From NCBI RefSeq assembly GCF_029309905.1, contig NZ_JARBJP010000001.1, forward strand, positions 310,001 through 374,000: DNA of 64,000 nucleotides. The letters run 5' to 3'. This DNA comes from Brytella acorum (GTDB taxonomy: Bacteria > Pseudomonadota > Alphaproteobacteria > Acetobacterales > Acetobacteraceae). A program made the translations under genes and the position numbers. The notes under the pieces are model-generated. The model saw only the letters and a program-made list of their open reading frames with translations, had not been told where the DNA came from and ran no database searches. Positions 7,783-17,387 of this stretch are shown here, one piece after another (within the stretch, counting starts at the first letter, position 1; each line of letters starts with the position of its first letter).

Positions 7783-9947
7783 GCGCCCCGATGCCGACAC
7801 CGAATGATTTCCTGCCGCCGCTTTCGCCTCTGGTGATGCCGGTGCAGGATCTTCATAAAGCCCCCGAAACCTATGGCCGTGACGGTGCGCCCGCCACGAG
7901 GCCCCCAGCGCTGTGGCTGAGACGTCTTCTCGTCTTCGGCGGCGCGATCGCGCTGACGCTGTTTGGCGCGTATGAGATGAATCTCGTGCTCAACAGTATG
8001 GGCGTCTCGGCGCTGGGCGTCATCGTGCTCGGTTTCTTCGTGATCCTGGCGGCGTGGATTTCCCTGTCGTTCACGTCGGCTGTGGCCGGTTTCGTGTCGG
8101 TTCTATGTCGGGGCGGACTGGGGCTCGGTATTCAGCGCGAGGGGGCTCTGCCCATCCTGCGTGCCCGCACGGCGGTCCTGATGCCGACCTACAATGAAGA
8201 CCCGGAGCGCGTCCTCGTCGGCCTGAAATCCATCTATGACAGCCTGATCGCCACAGGACAGATCGCGGCTTTCGACTTCTTCCTTCTGTCCGATACGACC
8301 GATCCCGATGTCTGGGTTCAGGAAGAGCGGGCTTACCTTTCATTTCGCGAAGCGGTCAGCGGGAAGGGAAGGGTCTTCTATCGTCGTCGCGCCAAGAACG
8401 TCGATCGCAAGGCGGGGAATCTCGGCGAGTGGGTTCGCGCGCATGGCGGCGCTTATCAGCAGATGCTGACGCTCGATGCCGATAGCGTCATGGATGGCGC
8501 TCTGATCGTTCGCGCTGTCGACGCGATGGAGCGCAACGAGGGAGTCGGCCTGATCCAGACACTGCCCGTGATTGTCGGCGGACGCACGCTTTTCGCGCGA
8601 ATGCAACAGTTTGCCGGACGTGTCTACGGGCCGCTGATCGCCCATGGTATCGCCTGGTGGCACGGTTCGGAGGGAAATTATTGGGGGCACAACGCCGTCA
8701 TCCGCACACGGGCTTTCGCCGAACAGGCGGGGTTGCCGCATCTGCCGGGACGCAAGCCTTTCGGCGGTCACATCCTGAGTCATGATTTCGTGGAAGCCGC
8801 CCTTATGCGGCGGGGCGGCTGGGCCATTCACATGGTGCCGGGACTTTTCGGCTCGTATGAAGAAAGCCCGCCGTCCCTCACCGATGTCGCCATTCGCGAC
8901 CGGCGCTGGTGTCAGGGTAATCTCCAGCATTACAAGCTGCTTCTGACGAAGGGCATGGCGTGGGTCAGTCGTCTGCACATGCTGATGGGCATCGGCTCCT
9001 ACATCACGTCGCCGTTATGGCTTCTGTTCCTGCTGTTCGGCATTCTGATTTCCCTGCAGGCGCGCTTTGCGCGTCCGGAATATTTCGGCAGCACGAAGTC
9101 GCTGTATCCTCACTGGCCGCAGGTCGATCCGATTCAGGCCAAATTCGTGTTCATCGGCACGATGGGCATCCTGTTGGCACCGAAATTTTTTGCTTTCATT
9201 GCGATGCTGTTCGATCGAGCGGCTCTCAAAGGCAGTGGCGGGGTGCTGCGTCTCGCGACCTCGATCGTGCTGGAAACAATCATCGGCGGTCTGATCGCGC
9301 CGATCGCCATGTTGATTCAGACGTCCGGCGTTCTTTCGATCCTGATGGGGCGGGATTCCGGCTGGAATGCGCAGAACCGTGACGATGGACGCGTTGATCT
9401 CAGGCAGGTGGCGCGCGGGTACTGGATTTACACACTGATCGGCGTCCTGCTCGCAACGGCGGCCTGGCTGGTTTCGTTCTCGCTTTTCCTGTGGATGACA
9501 CCGGTTCTTCTCGGTCTGCTTCTCGCCATCCCACTTGCGGCATTGACGGCGAGCCGGGATGCTGGCCTGTGGCTGCGTCATCTGGGGCTTCTGACGATCG
9601 TCGAGGAAACGATACCGCCGCCGATCCTGCGGATCGTATCGGCCAATGAGTTGGCGCGCACGCGTCGGGAAGAATGCGTCGATCCGGCGATGGACGAGGC
9701 ATTTTATGCACTGCGTCACGATCATTCTCTACGCGAAGCGCACCGTGCGGCGCTTCCTCCCGCACGGACCGTCGGCAGCGCGATCGATCCGAATCTTCTC
9801 GTGGGACTGGTGAAACTGCGTGAAGCGACGGATCTCGCATCCGCGCGGCGCTCCCTGTCCCGTCAGGAGAAAGCGGCTGTTCTGGCCAATGCCGAGGGTC
9901 TGACCCTCATTCTTGCGCTTCCCGACGACGGAAAACGGCAAGTCTGA
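7758..9947 (+). CDS. opgH: Glucans biosynthesis glucosyltransferase OpgH (MdoH)
   Basis: The protein has 729 residues, against about 850 in E. coli. It is a membrane glycosyltransferase of the GT2 type. Two N-terminal hydrophobic segments (about 55-115) precede the catalytic domain, which has MPTYNEDP, LTLDADSVM, the acceptor-site HDFVEAA and RDRRWCQGN. A cluster of C-terminal membrane helices follows. It polymerises UDP-glucose into the OPG backbone and exports it. The first start is a GTG inside opgG, a 25-bp overlap. An ATG at 7791 just after the opgG stop gives a protein 11 residues shorter and is equally plausible. The N-terminal motif MPVQDLHKAP is usual for the short alphaproteobacterial form. 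Confidence 0.93.
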   Translation: MDVSLDSLSAPMPTPNDFLPPLSPLVMPVQDLHKAPETYGRDGAPATRPPALWLRRLLVFGGAIALTLFGAYEMNLVLNSMGVSALGVIVLGFFVILAAWISLSFTSAVAGFVSVLCRGGLGLGIQREGALPILRARTAVLMPTYNEDPERVLVGLKSIYDSLIATGQIAAFDFFLLSDTTDPDVWVQEERAYLSFREAVSGKGRVFYRRRAKNVDRKAGNLGEWVRAHGGAYQQMLTLDADSVMDGALIVRAVDAMERNEGVGLIQTLPVIVGGRTLFARMQQFAGRVYGPLIAHGIAWWHGSEGNYWGHNAVIRTRAFAEQAGLPHLPGRKPFGGHILSHDFVEAALMRRGGWAIHMVPGLFGSYEESPPSLTDVAIRDRRWCQGNLQHYKLLLTKGMAWVSRLHMLMGIGSYITSPLWLLFLLFGILISLQARFARPEYFGSTKSLYPHWPQVDPIQAKFVFIGTMGILLAPKFFAFIAMLFDRAALKGSGGVLRLATSIVLETIIGGLIAPIAMLIQTSGVLSILMGRDSGWNAQNRDDGRVDLRQVARGYWIYTLIGVLLATAAWLVSFSLFLWMTPVLLGLLLAIPLAALTASRDAGLWLRHLGLLTIVEETIPPPILRIVSANELARTRREECVDPAMDEAFYALRHDHSLREAHRAALPPARTVGSAIDPNLLVGLVKLREATDLASARRSLSRQEKAAVLANAEGLTLILALPDDGKRQV

Positions 9948-9966
9948 TTACGTTTCCAAACGGGCG

Positions 9967-9998
9967 AAACCCCGCAGGGCCTGGCCCTGCGGGGTTTT
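9967..9998 (+). terminator. Intrinsic terminator after opgH
   Basis: A perfect 14-bp stem (9967-9980 with 9984-9997), a 3-base CTG loop and a short T-run lie 20 bp after the opgH stop. The A-run on the other side means it may also act on the minus strand, closing the DUF2501 gene. Confidence 0.9.
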
Positions 9999-10100
9999 AC
10001 GGCTATGGAGCCCGTCGTGAGCGTGTCTTCATGCTCTCATGAAGACACGGCATCGTCGTATAGGAAACGTGCCCGAGGGTGCGCTTTCCCGGACCGATGC

Positions 10101-10619
10101 TCAGCCTCCGATCAGAGACTGGCCGCGCTTGACGAGGTCGTTGCAGACCTTCGTGCGCTTCGAGAGATCAAGCGTTTTGATATCGAACGGTGCGCTCGTA
10201 TTGGTCTGAAGCAGACCCTTGCCGCCGAGCGCGTAATACTGGTCGTTGCGGACATCGGGCCGCTTGGAAAGCGTGCGCGCGACCGTGCGCGGTGTCGTTC
10301 CATAGAGTGCCCTGCTCTTGATGCAGTAGTACAGGATGCCACCGACATTGCCCGCGCTGGCGGAATCAACGGAGGGCAGAGCGTCCTTTCCGAGCGCACC
10401 CGCGGTCGCGGTCGTCTGGGCCGGATCGACATTCGCGATGGCCTGCGCGCCGTGATTGTAGCCAGGCACGGGCGGAATCGTCGTCCCGGCGGGAACCGCG
10501 GATTGGGCTGGCGCGGTGGTCGAGGGAACGGCGACCGTCTGTGCGGTGGCGCCCTGCGAGGCAAGGATCCCAGTCGTGGCGAGAGCTGCGGCAGTAAGCG
10601 CGAAGTGACGATAGTTCAT
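10101..10619 (-). CDS. Secreted DUF2501 family protein
   Basis: The 172-residue protein has a clear Sec signal peptide (residues 1-27, cut after ATA or ATAQ). A low-complexity Ala/Pro/Thr region spans about 28-80, and a compact C-terminal domain spans about 85-172 with two cysteines (YYCIK, KVCND). The segment SAGNVGGILYYCIK resembles the core of the DUF2501/YjjA family, whose function is unknown. It is transcribed toward the opgH terminator and divergently from ptrB. Start is the ATG at 10619, with a weak GAG element upstream. The DUF2501 assignment rests on the core motif only. Confidence 0.65.
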   Translation of the reverse strand: MNYRHFALTAAALATTGILASQGATAQTVAVPSTTAPAQSAVPAGTTIPPVPGYNHGAQAIANVDPAQTTATAGALGKDALPSVDSASAGNVGGILYYCIKSRALYGTTPRTVARTLSKRPDVRNDQYYALGGKGLLQTNTSAPFDIKTLDLSKRTKVCNDLVKRGQSLIGG

Positions 10620-10851
10620 GATTACTCACTTGTTTTTATCGGCAAGGTATCGAACCACTTGAGATTTTCGGATGAAATCTTGTGGCTTTCTGCCCTGTGA
10701 CGCGGGCAGTGTTGGAATAACACCCAAGAGCGCCATCGGTTTCTTCACGACTGATCTTTCGTGCCGTCGAGCGGCGTTGTTGAGCCCTATGCCGATCTGC
10801 GGCACAAGAATCCATCGGAACCCCGGACCCCAGATTTCTGAACGGATACGC

Positions 10852-12939
10852 ATGTTACCTCCCAGCCCCCGACGCGAACCTCGCACCATCGATCAACTGG
10901 GACGCGTGCGTGTCGATCCGTTCGCATGGATGAAAGACGAGGACTGGCAGAAGGTCCTGCGTGATCCCTCCGTGTTGCGTGCGGATATCGCCGACCATCT
11001 GCGCGCCGAGAACGCTTATGCGGAAGCCGTTCTCGCGGATGTCGAGCCTCTGCGGACGGCACTGTTGGCCGAAATGATCGGTCGCGTGCCTCCGGTCGAG
11101 GAATCCGTGCCGGTTCCGGATGGCGCGTGGGCGTATTATGCGCGTTATGCCGACGGAGCCCAGTATCCCGTTCATGCCCGTCGCCCCCGAAACGGCGGCG
11201 AGGAGCAGGTTCTTCTCGACGTGGACGCTGAGGCCAAAGCGCATGCCTATTATGCGCTGGGAAATGCCGCGCATTCCGATGACCATGCGTTGTACGCCTA
11301 TGCTGAAGACGTGCAGGGCTCTGAAGTCTACCGGATCCAGGTCAAGGATCTCGTGACGGGCGCTCTCTGCGGACCGGCCGTCGAGAGCACGACGGGAAGT
11401 TTCGCCATCTCGCCCGACAGTCAGTGGCTGTTCTGGATCTATCGGGATGATCATGGGCGGCCCTCGCGAATCTATCGTCGTCCGATCCGCGGTGGTGAGG
11501 ACATGCTGGTTTTTGACGAGATCGACGCTGGTTTCTTCCTTTCGATCAGCGTCAGCGCGTCGAGGGCATGGATCCTGATCGAGCGCGGTGACCATGATAC
11601 GAACGAGACGCTGCTGATCCCCGCTGCCGACCCGACGGCACCGCCCGTGGTGGCGTCTCCTCTGGTGCGCGGGGAGCGTTACAGCCTCACACACTGGAAT
11701 GATCGATTTATCGTCCTGACGAACGCTGACGGGGCGATCGACTTCCAGCTCATGTGGACGCCCGATACGCAAACGGCGCGCCAGAACTGGCGGGCCTTCG
11801 TTCCTCACGAAGCGGGACGTTTTCTGCTCGGAGTCAGCGTCTCGGAACGCGATCTCGTCTGGGCGGAGCGGCATGACGGCAATGTCGCCATCCGGATCGT
11901 GCCATGGGGCGTCGAAGGCGACGTGCGGGCTCAGGCGCGGGCGATCGTTGTCGATGAACCGGCATTTGACCTCACCCTGGTCGGGATTCTCGAATATTCA
12001 GGCACAATCCTGCGCTATATTTACGAATCTCCGACGACGCCCGCCCACTGGTACGATTACGATCTGACGACCGGGGCGCGTGAATTGCGCAAGGTGCGTG
12101 AAGTGCCGTCCGGACATGACCCCGCTCTTTACGAAGTACGGCGCGTCTTCGCACCGGCGACCGACGGCGAAAGCATCCCCGTTACGATCCTGCGGCGCAA
12201 GGACACGCCGATCGACGGTACCGCACCGCTGTTTCTCTATGGCTACGGCTCCTACGGCATTCCGATGGAGGCAGGGTTTTCCACGACCGTTTTCTCCCTG
12301 GTCGATCGGGGCTGGATTTACGCGATCGCCCATGTCCGGGGCGGCTCCGAGAAAGGATGGAACTGGTTTCTGGACGGTCGTGGCCGCAAGAAGCCCAACA
12401 CCTTTACCGACTACATCGCCTGCGCGCGTCACCTGATGACGGAAGGCTATGCGACAGGCGGTCATATCGTGGCGCATGGCGGCTCCGCCGGGGGGCTGCT
12501 CATGGGCGCGATTGTGAATATGGCGCCGGAACTGTTCGCGGGCATCGTGGCTCAGGTGCCTTTCGTGGACATGCTCAACACGATGTCCGACGTGACGCTG
12601 CCGCTCACGCCGCCCGAATGGCCGGAATGGGGAAATCCCATTACGGATGCCGAGGCGTATGACCTGATCGCGAGCTATTCCCCATACGACAATATCGCCG
12701 ACCGGACCTATCCGCCGGTCCTGGCGATGGGCGGCCTTTCCGATCCGCGCGTTACATATTGGGAACCCGCTAAATGGATCGCGCGGCTGCGTCTCGAAGC
12801 GAAGGGCGGCCCGTTCCTGTGCCGCATCAACATGGATGCGGGACATGGCGGCTCGTCAGGCCGTTTCAAAAGGCTCGAAGAGGTTGCCGTGGTTCAGGCC
12901 TTCGCCATCTGGGCCGAAGCCAGAGCGGGCCATTCCTGA
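10852..12939 (+). CDS. ptrB: Oligopeptidase B-type serine peptidase (prolyl oligopeptidase family S9A)
   Basis: The protein has 695 residues, the normal length for oligopeptidase B. An N-terminal beta-propeller covers about residues 80-400. The C-terminal alpha/beta-hydrolase domain has the catalytic Ser545 in GGSAGGLL, Asp631 in GLSDPRV and His665 in DAGHGG. It is a cytoplasmic or periplasmic enzyme cutting short peptides after basic residues. An open frame continues 60 codons upstream to 10672. The family begins with the PPSPRREP...D stretch, so the ATG at 10852 is chosen. It converges on the next minus-strand gene, with a possible hairpin between them (12954-12972). Confidence 0.9.
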   Translation: MLPPSPRREPRTIDQLGRVRVDPFAWMKDEDWQKVLRDPSVLRADIADHLRAENAYAEAVLADVEPLRTALLAEMIGRVPPVEESVPVPDGAWAYYARYADGAQYPVHARRPRNGGEEQVLLDVDAEAKAHAYYALGNAAHSDDHALYAYAEDVQGSEVYRIQVKDLVTGALCGPAVESTTGSFAISPDSQWLFWIYRDDHGRPSRIYRRPIRGGEDMLVFDEIDAGFFLSISVSASRAWILIERGDHDTNETLLIPAADPTAPPVVASPLVRGERYSLTHWNDRFIVLTNADGAIDFQLMWTPDTQTARQNWRAFVPHEAGRFLLGVSVSERDLVWAERHDGNVAIRIVPWGVEGDVRAQARAIVVDEPAFDLTLVGILEYSGTILRYIYESPTTPAHWYDYDLTTGARELRKVREVPSGHDPALYEVRRVFAPATDGESIPVTILRRKDTPIDGTAPLFLYGYGSYGIPMEAGFSTTVFSLVDRGWIYAIAHVRGGSEKGWNWFLDGRGRKKPNTFTDYIACARHLMTEGYATGGHIVAHGGSAGGLLMGAIVNMAPELFAGIVAQVPFVDMLNTMSDVTLPLTPPEWPEWGNPITDAEAYDLIASYSPYDNIADRTYPPVLAMGGLSDPRVTYWEPAKWIARLRLEAKGGPFLCRINMDAGHGGSSGRFKRLEEVAVVQAFAIWAEARAGHS

Positions 12940-12959
12940 AGGCCCCGGGCTTTGGAAGA

Positions 12960-13367
12960 CTATTCGTCTTCCGGGGCGTTGGGATCGCGTGGCGGCGCGA
13001 GGGTCTGACATAGTGCCGGCAGTTTGGCGAGCGTGTTGCCTTTGGTGCGACAGAGCGTGCGGGCGTCGGTCCCGCAGACCTCGTTGGCATCATCGTAGTC
13101 GGATTCGAGTACGTCCTTGGCGACGGCCGTCTGTTCTTCCTTGCCGCCAGCTTCCGCTGTCGCCACGATGTCCTGCGTTTTATGCAGCTCCTTGAGCTGG
13201 GCGACGCAGGCATCGCTTGCGCTATCGGGATCTGTCTGGAGAACCTGGAGATAACGGTTGAGCACCGCCGGCGGCGCGCGGCTGGCCGTGTCGTCTTCGG
13301 CATGAGCCGCCAAGGGAAGGAGGAGGGCCATGCAGACGGGAAGGAGGGCAAGGGCAGAGCGGGACAT
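12960..13367 (-). CDS. Hypothetical secreted protein with four cysteines
   Basis: The 135-residue protein is not one I recognise. It has a textbook signal peptide (MSRSALALL... ending AHAED, cut near residue 23). The mature part of about 110 residues is acidic, mostly helical in character, and has four cysteines (DACVAQ, EVCGTD, TLCRTK, ALCQTL) that could form two disulfides in the periplasm. It lies convergent to ptrB and divergent from the rpmJ promoter. Codon use and the signal peptide support it being real. Confidence 0.7.
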   Translation of the reverse strand: MSRSALALLPVCMALLLPLAAHAEDDTASRAPPAVLNRYLQVLQTDPDSASDACVAQLKELHKTQDIVATAEAGGKEEQTAVAKDVLESDYDDANEVCGTDARTLCRTKGNTLAKLPALCQTLAPPRDPNAPEDE

Positions 13368-13469
13368 GGTGCTTAGTCTATCGTCGTTGTCGGCCTCTGC
13401 CTACGGGGTTGAAAGCGTATCCGGCAAGGCTTTTCGTAACCGATTTGTGCCACGGGGCCGGATGAATGG

Positions 13470-13496
13470 TTGACTCTCGCCCTGCGCCTTTGTAAT
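13470..13496 (+). promoter_or_regulatory. Candidate sigma-70 promoter for rpmJ
   Basis: TTGACT at 13470-13475 is a five-of-six match to the -35 box. TGTAAT at 13491-13496 is a five-of-six match to the -10 box. The 15-bp spacing is short but tolerated. The position is 77 bp ahead of the rpmJ start and just outside the divergent gene. Confidence 0.45.
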
Positions 13497-13572
13497 GCCC
13501 TGCGTCATCTGCGGGCTCATCGGCCCGTCCGGTTTTTATCGCGGCGTCAGCCTGCTCTGGAAAGCGAAGCAC

Positions 13573-13698
13573 ATGAAGATCCGTAACAGCCTGAAGTCCG
13601 CGAAGGTTCGTGACAAGGACTGCCGCGTCGTCCGCCGTCGCGGCCGCGTTTACATCATCAACAAGAAGAACCCGCGCATGAAGGCCCGTCAGGGCTGA
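13573..13698 (+). CDS. rpmJ: 50S ribosomal protein L36
   Basis: The 41-residue basic protein begins [17 protein letters not shown] and ends [11 protein letters not shown], diagnostic of bacterial L36. It keeps only one cysteine, so it is the non-zinc (C-minus) type, which is the usual form in alphaproteobacteria. The start is the internal ATG at 13573. A longer open frame from 13495 is not conserved in the family and should be ignored. L36 binds 23S rRNA in the large subunit. The stop codon is immediately followed by the TTG that opens the next reading frame. Confidence 0.97.
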   Translation: MKIRNSLKSAKVRDKDCRVVRRRGRVYIINKKNPRMKARQG

Positions 13699-14421
13699 TT
13701 GTCCGGCTGGGTCGTCGCATTGGGACCTGCTGGCCCGATTCGTCATCTGAAGGTTAGGAAAAGGCCGCGTCTGCTCTCATGCAGTGCGGCCTTTTGCCTT
13801 TTTGCCGCCCTGTTGCAGCTCGCGGCGGCCCCGGTCCCGAAAGCGGAGATCGGCCATCAGACCGTTCCGGGCGGCGCGGGAGCGGCGTCCCCGGCTTCAA
13901 CGGATCATGCCGCGGTCAAACCGGACGTCAGGGCTCCCAAACCTGATCCCCTGAAAGAGGCGGTCAAGGCCCTGCGCGAGGCGAAAAGCGGTGGGGAAGC
14001 GCGCTCCCTTGAAGCGAGGGCCGAGACCCTGCGTCAGAAGGGGCTGGATCCTGCCGTCCTTCTTCTGATCAAGCATGCCAATAAAGGGCTTGAAACTCTG
14101 GATTTCCGGCTCGCCCAGCAGGCCATCAGCGATGCGCTCGTCCTTCAGCCCGACAAGGCGATCATTCGCCGCGAGCGCGCGCATGTCCGTAATGCGGCCG
14201 GTGACTTCGACGGTGCCATTTCCGATCTCGCCGTGGCCTTGCAGGCGGATCCCGACGATGTGAAGGCATGGGAACTCCTGGCGGAAGTCGAGCGCGGGCG
14301 ACATGACTACGCGGCGGCCGTCAACGCGCTCGATCATGCGCTCGCGCTCGATCCCAAACTGCCGGATGGCGACAAGCGCCGGAAGGATCTGGAACTGCTG
14401 CGGGACGGTCGTCCAACCTGA
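13699..14421 (+). CDS. TPR-repeat protein with N-terminal signal segment
   Basis: The frame opens with TTG at 13699 directly after the rpmJ stop and gives 240 residues. A hydrophobic signal-like segment with basic lead (KVRKRPRLLS then CLFAALLQLAAA) covers about residues 18-45. A Pro/Ala/Lys-rich linker follows. About three tetratricopeptide repeats at residues 115-225 include AISDALVLQPDKA, AISDLAVALQADPDD and AVNALDHALALDPKL. It is likely a periplasmic or membrane-anchored scaffold. No in-frame ATG or GTG precedes the mature region. The start must therefore be TTG or CTG, and the strong hairpin at 13759 lies inside the signal sequence. The true start is uncertain. Confidence 0.65.
   Translation: MSGWVVALGPAGPIRHLKVRKRPRLLSCSAAFCLFAALLQLAAAPVPKAEIGHQTVPGGAGAASPASTDHAAVKPDVRAPKPDPLKEAVKALREAKSGGEARSLEARAETLRQKGLDPAVLLLIKHANKGLETLDFRLAQQAISDALVLQPDKAIIRRERAHVRNAAGDFDGAISDLAVALQADPDDVKAWELLAEVERGRHDYAAAVNALDHALALDPKLPDGDKRRKDLELLRDGRPT
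13759..13801 (+). terminator. Intrinsic terminator of rpmJ, inside the next reading frame
   Basis: A 10-bp outer stem AAAAGGCCGC (13759-13768) pairs with GCGGCCTTTT (13786-13795). An inner CTGC/GCAG stem (13771-13774 with 13781-13784) is followed by GCCTTTTT. It lies 60 bp after the rpmJ stop and falls within the 5' end of the TPR gene's open frame. Confidence 0.85.
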
Positions 14422-14502
14422 ATGCGCAACCGCAATGCTGACGCATTCGTTAAGTGTTATGAACCGCCCCTCGCGGATAACAAAAACCAAGGAGAAAACA
14501 CG

Positions 14503-14748
14503 ATGTTCGGTTGCAAGAAGAAGAAGGACGTGGCCGCCGAAGCCGGGAAGGCGAAGAACCGTCTGGCCGAGGCCTGCCCCGTTGAGTCCCCTGTCGCCCG
14601 TGACGTGATGATGGTTGGTCTGGCGACGCTGGCGGCTTTCGGGCCCAAGGGTCTTCGCGGTCCGTTGAAGAAAGTTCTGGCCATCGTCACCGTGGCGGGC
14701 GTGGCCTGTCAGTTCATGAAGTGCTGCAAAAAGAAGAAGGCCGCCTGA
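14503..14748 (+). CDS. Small Cys/Lys-rich protein with a hydrophobic core (orphan)
   Basis: The 81-residue protein belongs to no family I recognise. It starts MFGCKKKKD and ends CCKKKKAA, so a Cys-Lys4 motif stands at both ends. The middle (about residues 38-72) is hydrophobic and could form one membrane span or a helical hairpin (ARDVMMVGLATLAAF, KVLAIVTVAGVAC). The ATG at 14503 has an excellent AAGGAG nearby. The frame extends upstream to the TPR gene stop, but that part looks like untranslated leader. The basic ends flanking a hydrophobic core suggest membrane association. Confidence 0.7.
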   Translation: MFGCKKKKDVAAEAGKAKNRLAEACPVESPVARDVMMVGLATLAAFGPKGLRGPLKKVLAIVTVAGVACQFMKCCKKKKAA

Positions 14749-14776
14749 AGCTTCCCGTCTTCCGAGAGAGGAAAAA

Positions 14777-14804
14777 TCGCGGCGGGAGATTTTGTCCGCC
14801 GCGA
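14777..14804. other. Inverted repeat after the Cys/Lys-rich gene
   Basis: TCGCGGCGG at 14777-14785 pairs perfectly with CCGCCGCGA at 14796-14804 around a T-rich loop. No T-run follows, so it is at most a weak or factor-assisted terminator for the small upstream gene. Confidence 0.4.
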
Positions 14805-14831
14805 AACGGGGGTAGGGTTCGCGCGGCGTAA

Positions 14832-16067
<1,236 letters not shown>

Positions 16068-16083
16068 ACAAGGGGAAATTGTC

Positions 16084-17289
16084 ATGACGGCCCATGTCGC
16101 GATGCGCCTCAACGGGCTGCCGCAACCCGCCACGATCGCCATGGCGCAGCGCGCTCGCGCGTTGCGCGCGGAAGGGGCGGACATCATTTCGCTGGCGCTC
16201 GGCGAGCCGGATTTTCCTTCGCCGTCCGAAGCGGTCGAAGCCGCCGCGGCAGCAGGTCGGGCCGGTGACACGCGTTATCCGCCGATCGCCGGACAGCCAG
16301 CGCTCCGGGCGGCCATCGTCGAGAAGTTCCGCACACAGAACGGGCTGGATTTCCTGCCGGAGCAGATTCTCGTCGCCAATGGCGGCAAGCAGATTATTTT
16401 CGACGCCTTCATGGCCACGATCGATCCCGGTGACGAAGTCATCGTTCCGGCGCCCTACTGGGTGAGCTATCCCATCATCGCGCAGATGATGGGGGGCGTA
16501 TCGGTTCCGGTCATCTGCCGCGAGGATGACGGGTTTCGTCTGCGCGCCGACGCGTTGCGGGCGGCGATCACGCCCAGGACGCGCTGGCTCGTCCTGAACT
16601 TTCCGAACAATCCGAGCGGCGCGATCATGGAGCGCGCCGATCTCGAGGCCGTCGCGCAGGTTCTCAGGGACCATCCCCAGCTCTGGGTGATGGCCGACGA
16701 GATCTACGAACATCTGACTTTCGACGACCGAAAGCATGTTTCGCTCGCTGCCATCGCGCCGGATCTCGGAGATCGTATCCTGACCGTGAACGGCATGGCG
16801 AAAGCCTATGCCATGACCGGCTGGCGGGTCGGGTTCGCGGGCGGTCCGCTCTCTCTCATCCAGGCCATGACGAACATCCAGAGCAATGCGACGTCGGGTG
16901 TGTGCACGCTTGCCCAGGCGGGTTCGGTCGCGGCCTTGCAAAGCCCGTTCGAACGGGTGGTCAGCATGCGTCAGACCTATCAGGCCCGACGCGATCGCGT
17001 CGTCGCCGCGCTGCGTGACATGCCGGGCGTGACCTGCGCGATGCCTGATGGCGCCTTTTATGCCTATCCGGGCTTTGCGGCCCTGATCGGCAAACGCACG
17101 CCCGGTGGTCGCGTCATCGACAGTGACGTGGCGTTCGCCGAGGCGCTGCTCGAAGAAGCGCATGTCGCCGCCGTGCCGGGCGCGGCCTTCGGCATGAGCC
17201 CCCATATACGCCTTTCCGTCGCGGCGTCCGACGACCAGCTCGCGGAAGCCTGCCGCCGCATGGCGCGCTTCGTGGCGTCGCTGGACTGA
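16084..17289 (+). CDS. Aspartate-type aminotransferase, copy 2 (tandem paralogue)
   Basis: The 401-residue protein is clearly homologous to its upstream neighbour over the full length. It has SLALGEPDFPSP, ANGGKQI, NFPNNPSG, the PLP lysine Lys240 in [11 protein letters not shown], and HIRLSVAAS near the end. The two copies differ at many positions around the active site (CNPTG versus NNPSG), so this is an old duplication that has probably diverged in substrate, for example between aspartate and aromatic or prephenate amino donors. An AGGGGAAA element precedes the ATG. Substrate is not decidable from sequence. Confidence 0.9.
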   Translation: MTAHVAMRLNGLPQPATIAMAQRARALRAEGADIISLALGEPDFPSPSEAVEAAAAAGRAGDTRYPPIAGQPALRAAIVEKFRTQNGLDFLPEQILVANGGKQIIFDAFMATIDPGDEVIVPAPYWVSYPIIAQMMGGVSVPVICREDDGFRLRADALRAAITPRTRWLVLNFPNNPSGAIMERADLEAVAQVLRDHPQLWVMADEIYEHLTFDDRKHVSLAAIAPDLGDRILTVNGMAKAYAMTGWRVGFAGGPLSLIQAMTNIQSNATSGVCTLAQAGSVAALQSPFERVVSMRQTYQARRDRVVAALRDMPGVTCAMPDGAFYAYPGFAALIGKRTPGGRVIDSDVAFAEALLEEAHVAAVPGAAFGMSPHIRLSVAASDDQLAEACRRMARFVASLD

Positions 17290-17387
17290 TCACGCGCGGT
17301 GGCAGGCTCTTAAAATTCTGCTGAGAGACGGTCGCTTTCCCTCGGTACGGCTGGACAGCGGGGCCGCCCCGATGCGACCATCATTTT

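Noticed and set aside
10005-10700. 231-codon plus-strand frame over the DUF2501 gene
   Set aside because: The minus strand encodes a protein with a clear signal peptide and conserved core; the plus frame has neither.
10672-10851. 60-codon extension of the oligopeptidase B frame
   Set aside because: The family starts at or near the ATG at 10852 and the resulting 695 residues match the usual length.
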